Source: Sulfuricella sp. (GTDB lineage: Bacteria > Pseudomonadota > Gammaproteobacteria > Burkholderiales > Sulfuricellaceae). From it: 64,000 nt of DNA. The notes under the pieces are model-generated. The model did no database searches. It was not told the DNA's origin and saw only the letters and a list, made by a program, of their open reading frames with translations. The translations under genes were made by a program, and so were the position numbers. The stretch lies in the NCBI GenBank assembly GCA_041651995.1, contig JBAZID010000001.1:186001-250000 (forward strand). The letters are read 5' to 3'. Positions 8,502-16,143 of the stretch are shown one piece after another. How positions within the stretch are numbered: position 1 is the first letter of the stretch; each line of letters opens with the position of its first letter.

Positions 8502-9122
8502 TTACCTCGTGCTCTTGATGGCCGTGCCCAGGTTCTGCAGATAGGCGATCAGGGCGTCCTGTTCGGTCTTGCCCTTCAGCTCATCATTGGCCTTGGCGAT
8601 CTGCTCGTCGCTATAAGGCAGGCCCAGGGTGCGCAGCACTTTCATGTTGGGCCTGATATCAAGCCCATCCAGGCTGGCCTTGGCCAGCCACGGGTAGGCC
8701 GGCATATTGGACTCAGGCACCACGTCGCGCGGGTTGTCGAGGTGGGTACGGTGCCAGTCGTCGGAATAACGGCCGCCGACGCGATGCAGGTCCGGGCCGG
8801 TACGCTTGGAGCCCCACTGGAACGGGTGATCGTAAACAAACTCACCCGCCACCGAGTAGTGACCATAGCGCTCGGTTTCGGCACGGAACGGACGGATCAT
8901 CTGCGAATGGCAGTTGTAGCAGCCTTCGCGCTGATAGATGTCACGTCCGGCCAGTTGCAGCGCGGAATACGGCTTGAGGCCCGCCACCGGCTGGGTGGTG
9001 GATTTCTGGAAGAACAGCGGCACGATTTCCACCAGTCCACCCACGCTCACCACCAGCAGGATCAGCACGATCATCAGGCCGATGTTTTTTTCCAGAAACT
9101 CATGCGATGAAGTTGCACTCAT
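8502..9122 (-). CDS. ccoO: cbb3-type cytochrome c oxidase subunit II CcoO
   Basis: A 206-residue monoheme cytochrome c anchored by one N-terminal helix (IGLMIVLILLVVSVGGLVEI). The heme site CYNCH is at residues 68-72, followed by the family-specific SQMIRPFRAETERYGHYS. The candidate axial Met is in ESNMPAYPW. It transfers electrons from CcoP to CcoN. Length is normal for the family. Confidence 0.96.
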   Translation of the reverse strand: MSATSSHEFLEKNIGLMIVLILLVVSVGGLVEIVPLFFQKSTTQPVAGLKPYSALQLAGRDIYQREGCYNCHSQMIRPFRAETERYGHYSVAGEFVYDHPFQWGSKRTGPDLHRVGGRYSDDWHRTHLDNPRDVVPESNMPAYPWLAKASLDGLDIRPNMKVLRTLGLPYSDEQIAKANDELKGKTEQDALIAYLQNLGTAIKSTR

Positions 9123-9142
9123 TGTTTTCTCCTTCCCTGTAC

Positions 9143-10573
9143 TTAAGCGTGAGCGCCGGCGACTGCGGGAATTGCCGCATCATTCACCGCCTTGGCGCCC
9201 GCAACCGTTTTGAACACGTTGTAGGCCATGATCAGCATGCCGCTGAGGAACATCAGGCCGCCCAGCAAACGGATGGCCAGGAACGGATAGGTCATTTTCA
9301 CCGCTTCGGCAAAGCTGTAGGTCAGCGTGCCATCCGGGTTGACCGCACGCCACATCAGGCCTTCCGCCACCCCGGCGATCCACATTGCGGCGATATACAG
9401 CACCACGCCGATGGTCGCGATCCAGAAATGCGCGGTGATGAGTTTGATGCTGTACATCTGTTCGCGGCCAAAGAGACGCGGAATCAGATAGTAGATACAG
9501 CCGATCGACACCATCGCCACCCAGCCCAGCGCGCCCGAGTGCACATGGCCCACGGTCCAGTTCGTGTAGTGCGACAGCGCGTTCACGCTCTTGATGGCCA
9601 TCATCGGGCCTTCGAACGTGGACATGCCGTAGAACGACAGCGAAGTCACCAGAAACTTCAGGATGGGGTCGGTGCGCAGTTTGTGCCAGGCACCGGACAA
9701 GGTCATGATGCCGTTGATCATGCCGCCCCAGGACGGCGCCAGCAGGATCAGCGAGAACAGCATGCCGATGGATTGGGTCCAGTCAGGCAGGGCGGTGTAG
9801 TGCAGATGGTGCGGGCCCGCCCACATGTAAGTGAAGATCAGCGCCCAGAAGTGCACCACGGAGAGGCGGTAGGAATACACCGGACGGCCTGCCTGCTTGG
9901 GCACGAAGTAGTACATCATGCCGAGGAAGCCCGCAGTCAGGAAGAAGCCCACAGCGTTATGGCCGTACCACCATTGCACCATCGCATCCTGCACGCCGGC
10001 ATAGGCGGAGTAGGATTTCCACAGGGACACAGGCAGTGCTGCGCTATTGACCAGGTGCAGCAACGCCACGGTCAGGATGAAAGCGCCAAAGAACCAGTTT
10101 GCCACATAAATGTGCGACGTTTTACGCTTCATGATGGTGCCAAAGAACACGACGGCGTAACTGACCCACACCAGGGTGATGAGGATGTCGATCGGCCACT
10201 CCAGTTCAGCATATTCCTTGGAAGAGGTAATCCCCAGCGGCAGGGTAATAGCTGCCAGCAGAATCACGACCTGCCATCCCCAGAAGGTAAAGGCTGCAAG
10301 TCCGTCACTGAAAAGCCGGGCATGACAGGTGCGCTGCACAACATAATAGGAGGTCGCAAAAAGTGCCGACCCGCCAAAGGCAAAAATCACTGCGTTGGTA
10401 TGTAGCGGTCGCAAACGGCCATATGACAAGTATGAGATCCCGAATGTGAGATCCGGCCAGACCAGCTGAGCGGCAATAATCACGCCTACAAGCATGCCGA
10501 CAATTCCCCACACCACCGTCATGATGGAGAATTGCCGTACCACCTTGTAATTATATGTGGCTTGCGCTTCCAT
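9143..10573 (-). CDS. ccoN: cbb3-type cytochrome c oxidase catalytic subunit I CcoN
   Basis: The 476-residue heme-copper catalytic subunit with 12 predicted membrane helices. It holds the low-spin heme ligands (RPLHTNAV and TVGHVHSG) and the CuB site (WWYGHNAVGFF and AGPHHLHYT). It begins the ccoNOQP-ccoG-ccoH transcript. The high-affinity enzyme supports respiration at low oxygen, consistent with the FNR box in its promoter. The start codon has a GGAGG-like ribosome site (complement of cctcctg upstream). Confidence 0.97.
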   Translation of the reverse strand: MEAQATYNYKVVRQFSIMTVVWGIVGMLVGVIIAAQLVWPDLTFGISYLSYGRLRPLHTNAVIFAFGGSALFATSYYVVQRTCHARLFSDGLAAFTFWGWQVVILLAAITLPLGITSSKEYAELEWPIDILITLVWVSYAVVFFGTIMKRKTSHIYVANWFFGAFILTVALLHLVNSAALPVSLWKSYSAYAGVQDAMVQWWYGHNAVGFFLTAGFLGMMYYFVPKQAGRPVYSYRLSVVHFWALIFTYMWAGPHHLHYTALPDWTQSIGMLFSLILLAPSWGGMINGIMTLSGAWHKLRTDPILKFLVTSLSFYGMSTFEGPMMAIKSVNALSHYTNWTVGHVHSGALGWVAMVSIGCIYYLIPRLFGREQMYSIKLITAHFWIATIGVVLYIAAMWIAGVAEGLMWRAVNPDGTLTYSFAEAVKMTYPFLAIRLLGGLMFLSGMLIMAYNVFKTVAGAKAVNDAAIPAVAGAHA

Positions 10574-10623
10574 AAATTTCCTCCTGATTACGATAAAAAG
10601 CTATTGGGACATTCTGGTCCGGA

Positions 10624-10665
10624 ATAATATCGTTATCAGCAGAAGGGTTTTTTGCGCTGGATCAA
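10624..10665 (-). promoter_or_regulatory. FNR-dependent class II promoter of ccoN
   Basis: On the minus strand, TTGAT-CCAG-CGCAA spans 10665-10652 and matches the FNR consensus TTGATNNNNATCAA at eight of ten informative positions. A -10 hexamer TATTAT lies at 10629-10624. If the start site is seven bases past it (10617), the FNR box is centred at exactly -41.5, the spacing of class II FNR promoters. The leader to the ccoN ATG would be 43-44 bases. Confidence 0.75.
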
Positions 10666-10717
10666 ACTTGGTGCATTTTCTGCGGCTGAATGCCGCATGT
10701 TTTTCCCGATTCAGAAC

Positions 10718-10882
10718 TCAGGATTCAGGGGGCGGGGGCGGACGATCGTCATCCATCAAAATCCGGTGAGCGGGTCCTTCCATGTCTTCAAACTGCCTGC
10801 TCTTCACCGCCCACAGAAAGATGCCCACAATCAGAAAGATCAGGACAACGCTCAAGGGAATCAGCAAGTAAAGTATTTCCAT
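10718..10882 (-). CDS. ccoS: cbb3 oxidase maturation protein CcoS
   Basis: A 54-residue protein starting MEILYLLIPLSVVLIF, with one membrane helix followed by WAVKSRQFEDMEGPAHRIL, the CcoS signature. It ends in a proline-rich tail. It starts two bases after the ccoI stop, so it is translated from the ccoI transcript. CcoS is required for heme b and copper insertion into CcoN. Confidence 0.93.
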   Translation of the reverse strand: MEILYLLIPLSVVLIFLIVGIFLWAVKSRQFEDMEGPAHRILMDDDRPPPPPES

Positions 10883-10884
10883 GG

Positions 10885-13389
10885 TCACTTCCTGACTGTT
10901 ATTGCGGCGCCCGGCCCGGATTGAACCAGGCGCAGGGCATTCAGTACCACCAGCAGCGAACTTGCCGACATGCCGATACCCGCCATCCAGGGCGTAATAT
11001 ATCCCAGAGCAGCAAGCGGAATCGCCAGCATATTATAGGCAAAAGCCCATGTCAGATTCTGACGGATAACGTGCCGGGTTCTGACGGCAACATCCAGACC
11101 GGCATGCAAGTGAAGCAAATGCTCCGACAGCAGAATCATGTCCGCACTGGCTCGCGCCACCTGGGTGCCGCCTCCCATGGCGATGGAGACATCGGCTGCC
11201 GCAAGCACCGGCGCATCATTCACGCCATCGCCGACCATCGCCACCACAGCCCCTTCGGCTTGCAGCGCACGCACATAATCCAGCTTGCCCTGAGGCGTCA
11301 TGGCAGCCCGGACAGTCACGATGCCCAGTTCGTTTGCCACTTGCAGCGCGGCGTCTTCCTGGTCGCCGGACAGCAGCACCACCGCTTTGCCTCGCTGCTG
11401 CAAACCGGATACAAGGTCCGCCGCATCGGGTCGCAGCATATCGCCCAGAACAAACAATGCCAGCCAGCCGGACTCATCCACAAGCGCAACCACCGTGGCC
11501 CCGTTACGAACCAATAAAGCGTCTGGCGGCACCGCCCCTCCACACAGCTCCGCGGCAAAATTCAAGCGGCCAAGGCGGTAGCGCTGCCCGCCAACGACCC
11601 CTTCCACCCCGCTTCCTGGAATATTGACCGTTTCGCCGGCCAGCAATGTCAGGCCATCCCCTTCCGCAGCAGCGGAAATTGCGCGGGCAATGGCATGTTC
11701 CGAGGCATGCTCCAGCTGAGCGGCAATCCGCAGACACTGCGTCCCGGAAAATGCCCCAAGAGGAACCGTTTCCAGCAAGCTCATCTTGCCGAGGGTCAGA
11801 GTGCCCGTTTTATCGAATACGAAATGTGTCGCCCGGGCTAGCGTTTCCAGCGCGTGGCCTCGCGTCGCCAACAAACCCAGGCGGGTCAGGCTGCCGGTGG
11901 CGGCCGTAAGCGCGGCAGGCGTGGCCAGCGACAAGGCGCAGGGGCAGCTCACGACCAGAACCGCCACCGTGATCCAGAATGCCCGCGCCGGTTCGATGAA
12001 ATACCAGATCGTACCGGTAAGAGCCGCAATCAGCAGCAATGCCAGCACGAACCAGCCCGCCACCCGGTCCGCCAATTGAGCCAGCGCCGGTTTCTCGGCC
12101 ATGGCCTGGTCCAGCAGGCGAACAATCCCTGAAAGCACCGTATCCTGACCCAGACCATCCACACGCATCACCAGCGAACTATCCACATTGACCGTGCCCG
12201 CAATCAGGCGCTCCCCGGCATCCTTGGCAACGGGCCTGCTTTCGCCGGTCAGCAGGGATTCATCCACCTGGCTTGCCCCCTGCGTCACCAACCCATCTGC
12301 CGGCACAGCCTCGCCGGGCCGGATCAGGACATGTTCGCCCAGGCTCAGAGCACTCACCGCCACCAGCTCATCTTTCCAGGATTCGGGATAGGCCACGAGA
12401 CGATTGGCCATCGCCGGTTGCAGCTTGACCAATCTCTCGGCGGCATCCGCAGCCTTGCGTCGCGCCCCCATCTCGAGAAAGCGGCCGGAGAGAAGGAAAA
12501 ACACGAACATGCTGACGGAGTCGAAATACACCTCGCCTTCCCCGGTCAAGGTCGAATAAACGCTGGCGAGAAAGGCGGCACCGACACCCAGGGCCACCGG
12601 CACGTCCATGCCGGCCTGACGTAATTTCAAATCACGCCAGGCGCCCAGGAAGAAAGGCCACGCAGAATAAGCCACTACAGGCAATGTCAGCACCAGGCTC
12701 GCCCAGCGCATCATGCTCGCGATCCACGCAGGCATGCTGCCGTCACCCGTGGCCAGGTACATCGGCACTGCATACATCATCACCTGCATCATGCCGATGC
12801 CGGCAATAAACAGGCGGCGCAGGGCAGCCTGGCGCTCTTTCTGAAAAAGCTGCTCCTGACGTCCGGGATCAAAGGGGTGCGCGGTATAGCCGATGGCTGC
12901 TACCGCATGGAGAATTTCAGATAACTGGATGCGCGCATTATCCCAACGCACCCGTGCGCGATGGGTGGAATAGTTGACCTCGACCGAAAGCACCCCCGGC
13001 AGGCTGGAAATATGATGCTCGTTCAGCCAGACACAGGCTGCGCAGACGATACCTTCGAGAATCAGGGAAGCTTCACGCACCTCCCCTGCTTCCTGGCGCA
13101 CAAAGCTGTGCTGCACTTCCGGCAAATCGTAGAGCCTGGCCTGGCGCAGCCATTCCGGCACGACTTCGGATGCGTCCAGCGCTGCCGTGCCGGATTTGGC
13201 GGTGCGGTGGCGGTAATAATCCGCCAGCCCGCCATCCACGATTGCCCGGGCTACCGCCTGGCAGCCGCGGCAGCACATTTCGCGCGAAACATGCTCGATT
13301 TCCACCGGGTAGCGGGCATTTTGAGGAATGGGCTGACCGCAGTGGAAACATTCCCCGGCGGTACAATCCGGTTGGGCTGGTGAATTCAT
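10885..13389 (-). CDS. ccoI: Copper-translocating P-type ATPase CcoI/FixI
   Basis: An 834-residue P1B ATPase that exports copper for cbb3 oxidase assembly. The N-terminus has the CcoI-type zinc-ribbon-like CFHCGQPIP (C14, C17) and CCRGCQAV (C39, C40, C43), then a heavy-metal domain with CAACVW. Membrane helices include the CPC ion site (SCPCALSL). The phosphorylation motif DKTGTLTLG and the hinge GDGVNDAPVLAAADV follow. I start at MNSPAQPD because the cysteine ribbon normally lies about a dozen residues from the N-terminus. No Shine-Dalgarno precedes this ATG, and the predicted start site is only five bases upstream. Confidence 0.95.
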   Translation of the reverse strand: MNSPAQPDCTAGECFHCGQPIPQNARYPVEIEHVSREMCCRGCQAVARAIVDGGLADYYRHRTAKSGTAALDASEVVPEWLRQARLYDLPEVQHSFVRQEAGEVREASLILEGIVCAACVWLNEHHISSLPGVLSVEVNYSTHRARVRWDNARIQLSEILHAVAAIGYTAHPFDPGRQEQLFQKERQAALRRLFIAGIGMMQVMMYAVPMYLATGDGSMPAWIASMMRWASLVLTLPVVAYSAWPFFLGAWRDLKLRQAGMDVPVALGVGAAFLASVYSTLTGEGEVYFDSVSMFVFFLLSGRFLEMGARRKAADAAERLVKLQPAMANRLVAYPESWKDELVAVSALSLGEHVLIRPGEAVPADGLVTQGASQVDESLLTGESRPVAKDAGERLIAGTVNVDSSLVMRVDGLGQDTVLSGIVRLLDQAMAEKPALAQLADRVAGWFVLALLLIAALTGTIWYFIEPARAFWITVAVLVVSCPCALSLATPAALTAATGSLTRLGLLATRGHALETLARATHFVFDKTGTLTLGKMSLLETVPLGAFSGTQCLRIAAQLEHASEHAIARAISAAAEGDGLTLLAGETVNIPGSGVEGVVGGQRYRLGRLNFAAELCGGAVPPDALLVRNGATVVALVDESGWLALFVLGDMLRPDAADLVSGLQQRGKAVVLLSGDQEDAALQVANELGIVTVRAAMTPQGKLDYVRALQAEGAVVAMVGDGVNDAPVLAAADVSIAMGGGTQVARASADMILLSEHLLHLHAGLDVAVRTRHVIRQNLTWAFAYNMLAIPLAALGYITPWMAGIGMSASSLLVVLNALRLVQSGPGAAITVRK

Positions 13390-13400
13390 GAAGGCACGGT

Positions 13401-13442
13401 ATTGTAAGCGATCCGGCCCTCGCAGGTTATGACCTGGGTCAA
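13401..13442 (-). promoter_or_regulatory. FNR-dependent class II promoter of ccoI, near-leaderless
   Basis: The minus strand has TTGAC-CCAG-GTCAT at 13442-13429 (seven of ten consensus positions) and a -10 hexamer TACAAT at 13406-13401. A start site at 13394 puts the box centre at exactly -41.5, the same geometry as at ccoN, and both share the CCAG spacer. The leader before the ccoI ATG would be only about five bases. Confidence 0.65.
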
Positions 13443-13477
13443 ACTTGCGTATGGAAACCCATGTCAAACCATCCGGG

Positions 13478-14293
13478 TTAAAACCCGAACAGCCGTATCA
13501 AGGGCGCATAATCGTCCTTGCTGGTCGCGATGAACCCATCCTTGCGGCCCATTTTTTCCAGCATGACGCGGCCTTCCGGAGTATTGGGCGCATCCAGCAA
13601 AGCCTGGCGAATCAGCCGGGATTCCGCCTCACCCAGATCTTCACGCAGGGCAAAAGCAAAATGCGGCACTTCGTAGCTTTCCTCGATCACCCGCGAGCCC
13701 GGGTGTTCAGCCACCCAACTCTTGGCAAACCCGGAAGTGACTGCCACCACATCGACACGTCCGATCAGCAGGGCGTTAAGCGCCGCATCCTGGAAACGCT
13801 GGTAAAAAATCTCGGAAAAATGACTCTCGGGCGTAATCCGCGAAAACCGCAGCTTGGCCAGCGCCAGATTGGCCGCCAGACTATCCTTGTCCGGCAGGCC
13901 CAGCCGCTTTCCCCTGGTATCGTTCAGGCTTTTGATGCCGCTGGAATCCATAGCCACGAATGCCGCCTTGAGCTTGCCGGGATAACGGGCAACCGGCACA
14001 TAGTTGGCACTTTTCATGGCGTGGGCAATGACCTGGGGCGGCCCAAGAAAAACGTCAAAAGCATCTTTTTTCAGGCGCCGCTCCGAGGCAGACAGGCTTT
14101 GACTAACCTCCAGCTTGACCTGACGTTTCAGCACTGTGCCCAGATAGTCCGCCAGCGGCTTGTACTTGTCGGCAAGATCCTGCTGCTCATCCCGGGCCGG
14201 AACCCCTGTATTGACCCCGAATAGCAGACGCTCCGCTGCACTGGCAGGCATTCCCAGCAGCATGATCATTAATGCCATCAAATATTTCATCAT
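13478..14293 (-). CDS. PhnD-like periplasmic substrate-binding protein (orphan)
   Basis: A 271-residue exported binding protein of the phosphate/phosphite/phosphonate (PhnD) family. A signal peptide ends near ASA-AER. The typical LLFGVNTGVPARDE start, DVFLGPPQVIAHA and DVVAVTSGFAK blocks are present. AGGGAGGG precedes the ATGATG pair, either of which may start. No ABC permease or ATPase gene is adjacent. A terminator separates it from the rhodanese genes upstream, so it is a separate unit. Ligand unknown; sensing rather than transport is possible. Confidence 0.8.
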   Translation of the reverse strand: MMKYLMALMIMLLGMPASAAERLLFGVNTGVPARDEQQDLADKYKPLADYLGTVLKRQVKLEVSQSLSASERRLKKDAFDVFLGPPQVIAHAMKSANYVPVARYPGKLKAAFVAMDSSGIKSLNDTRGKRLGLPDKDSLAANLALAKLRFSRITPESHFSEIFYQRFQDAALNALLIGRVDVVAVTSGFAKSWVAEHPGSRVIEESYEVPHFAFALREDLGEAESRLIRQALLDAPNTPEGRVMLEKMGRKDGFIATSKDDYAPLIRLFGF

Positions 14294-14326
14294 GACCCTC
14301 CCTAATCCATCAATCATATCAATACA

Positions 14327-14354
14327 TTAAAAAAGGGCAGCTTTCGCCGCCCTT
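14327..14354 (-). terminator. intrinsic terminator after the tandem rhodanese genes
   Basis: On the minus strand a nine-base stem (AAGGGCGGC / GCTGCCCTT, one G-U) with a GAAA loop is followed by a T-run. It ends the transcript that carries the two rhodanese genes. Confidence 0.85.
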
Positions 14355-14380
14355 GAAAGAGACGCCAGCATTCGAATTTA

Positions 14381-15064
14381 TTACTTGACCGTGGTCAGCC
14401 CAAGCGTTTCCCACTCCTGCATGCCACCGCGATACCACACCAGTTTGTGCGCAGGATAGCCGATCCTGAGCAGGCCCTTGATGTTGGTGGGGGACTGGCC
14501 GCACCACTGGCCATTACAGAACATCACCAGTGTCTTGGCATTGGAGAAATCCCAGAAGCCATCCTGCTGCTTGGCACCGAGTTGTTTCTCAAGAATGTCC
14601 TGCACCGTTATCGGATCTGACTTGCCGATATTCAGCTTGTCCCATGGAATGTTCACCGCACCAGGGATGGCCCCCTTGGCGACCCAGTCCGGCGTACGCG
14701 AATCGATCACCATCACGGTCTTGTCGCCTGCACTGACCTTTTGCAAGTATTGCAGCATCTCCAGCTCGCCGATGGTCTTTACGCCGGGAGCCAGTTCACC
14801 CGGCTGGATGCAGAACGGCGGGCATTTGCGCGAGGTTTTCCCGAATGCAGGATTGATATTGTTATCCTGATTCTGGTTGCGCTGGATAGTCACCATCTGG
14901 CCGTTATGCATCACATCCACCGAGGGCATGCCGTCGGCAATGGCAACCGCAAGCGGTTTGCCGGATGCGGCGGTATTGCCGCCGGTGGAAGCGCAACCGG
15001 ACATGCCGAGCGTGGCAACCAAGGCAAAGGTAAGGCCTGAAAACTTGAGCAGATTCTTCTTCAT
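14381..15064 (-). CDS. Rhodanese-domain lipoprotein (tandem copy 1)
   Basis: A 227-residue rhodanese-like protein with a lipoprotein signal (LGMSGC lipobox), so membrane-anchored in the periplasm. The mature part carries a CPPFC motif (RKCPPFCIQPGELAPG), then the rhodanese fold (VMVIDSRTPDWV, GAVNIPWD). The active-site loop is CNGQWCGQSP, with two cysteines instead of one. It is a close paralogue of the next gene upstream. The start is the ATG with AGGAG eight bases before it; the in-frame GTG three codons earlier abuts the Shine-Dalgarno. Likely role: handling sulfane sulfur in the periplasm. Confidence 0.85.
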   Translation of the reverse strand: MKKNLLKFSGLTFALVATLGMSGCASTGGNTAASGKPLAVAIADGMPSVDVMHNGQMVTIQRNQNQDNNINPAFGKTSRKCPPFCIQPGELAPGVKTIGELEMLQYLQKVSAGDKTVMVIDSRTPDWVAKGAIPGAVNIPWDKLNIGKSDPITVQDILEKQLGAKQQDGFWDFSNAKTLVMFCNGQWCGQSPTNIKGLLRIGYPAHKLVWYRGGMQEWETLGLTTVK

Positions 15065-15106
15065 AAACGTCACTCCTGCGAATTTTGTATAGTTATGATT
15101 GCCAGG

Positions 15107-15754
15107 TTATTGCTTGATTGTGGTCAGGCCCAACAACTCCCAATCCTGCATGCCACCGCGGTACCAGATCAGTTTGTGCGCGGGGTAACCAATCTTGAGC
15201 AGGCCCTTGATGTTGGTAGGAGACTGGCCGCACCAGGATCCATTGCAGAACATCACCAGGGTCTTGGCGCCATCAAAATTCCAGAAACCATCCTGCTGCC
15301 TGGCACCCAGTTGCTTTTCCAGAATTTCCTGCACCGTGATCGGGTCGGATTTGCCGATGTTGAGCTTGTCCCAAGGGATATTCACCGCACCAGGAATGGT
15401 GCCCTTGGCAACCCAGTCAGGCGTACGCGAATCGATCACCATGATGCTCTTGTCGCCATCGCTCATTTTCTTCAGGTAGCTCATCATCTCCAGTTCACCG
15501 ATGGTGCTCACGCCGGGAGCCAGCTCACCAGGCTGGATGCAAAACGGAGGACATTTGCGCGATGTCTTGCCAAAGGCCGGATTAACATTGTTATCCTGAT
15601 TCTGGTTACGCTGAATGGCCACCTTCTTGCCATTGTGCATGACCTCCACCGATGGCATGTCAGCAGTGATATTCACATCCAGCGCAAGCGACATACCAGG
15701 CAGCATGAAGCTGGCCAGCAAAGCGGTCGAAGCAAGCAGTTTATTAACAGTCAT
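15107..15754 (-). CDS. Periplasmic rhodanese-domain protein (tandem copy 2)
   Basis: A 215-residue paralogue of the lipoprotein that follows it, but with a cleavable signal (ending near SLA-LDV) and no lipobox. It keeps the QNQDNN-NPAFGKTSRK block, the CPPFC motif and the two-cysteine active loop CNGSWCGQSP. The pair arose by tandem duplication, and only the N-terminal targeting differs strongly. The second ATG is chosen because AGGAGG lies six bases before it. It probably belongs to the sqr transcript, since no terminator is visible between. Confidence 0.85.
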   Translation of the reverse strand: MTVNKLLASTALLASFMLPGMSLALDVNITADMPSVEVMHNGKKVAIQRNQNQDNNVNPAFGKTSRKCPPFCIQPGELAPGVSTIGELEMMSYLKKMSDGDKSIMVIDSRTPDWVAKGTIPGAVNIPWDKLNIGKSDPITVQEILEKQLGARQQDGFWNFDGAKTLVMFCNGSWCGQSPTNIKGLLKIGYPAHKLIWYRGGMQDWELLGLTTIKQ

Positions 15755-15800
15755 TTCCATCCTCCTATTGGTTTTAATGCAAGGTACAACTTTTTATAAT

Positions 15801-16007
15801 TTAACTGCACTCGGGCTCAGCTGCGCCCCCACCCCCACCTTTCTTCTCTTCTTTCTTTTCACCCGATTCTCCGGCTTTGCCATCTTTCTTGTCACCGGTC
15901 GCTTTCTGTTCCTTCTTCGGATCCGCAGGCGCTTCGTCCGCTGCATGCACGACCGGCATCGCGAAGAGGCCCAAGGCCAAAAATATAATTGTCAGAATTT
16001 TTTTCAT
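15801..16007 (-). CDS. Small exported Lys/Glu/Gly-rich protein with C-terminal cysteine
   Basis: A 68-residue protein with a clear signal peptide (MKKILTIIFLALGLFAMP, cleavage near VHA-ADE). The mature region is low complexity: K, E, G and D repeats, a five-glycine run and the ending PECS. The only cysteine is the second-last residue. It sits between sqr and the rhodanese genes on the same strand. I recognise no family. The terminal cysteine makes a sulfur carrier role imaginable, but that is inference from position. Confidence 0.65.
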   Translation of the reverse strand: MKKILTIIFLALGLFAMPVVHAADEAPADPKKEQKATGDKKDGKAGESGEKKEEKKGGGGGAAEPECS

Positions 16008-16143
16008 TCCATGCTCCTGTGGTTGCCAATTATTAATCTTGATTAATTACAACAGCTATCTGGATTCTACCTGTCAGACCCGGGCAAGCAATGGTACATA
16101 CATACCAATCAAGTCCTTATTCCTATCCGTTTTTCCTAACCAA

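Noticed and set aside
9107..10405. 432-codon plus-strand frame opposite ccoN
   Set aside because: His/Gln-rich antisense translation of a heme-copper oxidase gene; no independent start signal.
16008..16143. Second sigma-54 promoter before the small exported protein
   Set aside because: A TGGCAACCAC...AGC stretch is present but the GG to GC spacing is wrong.
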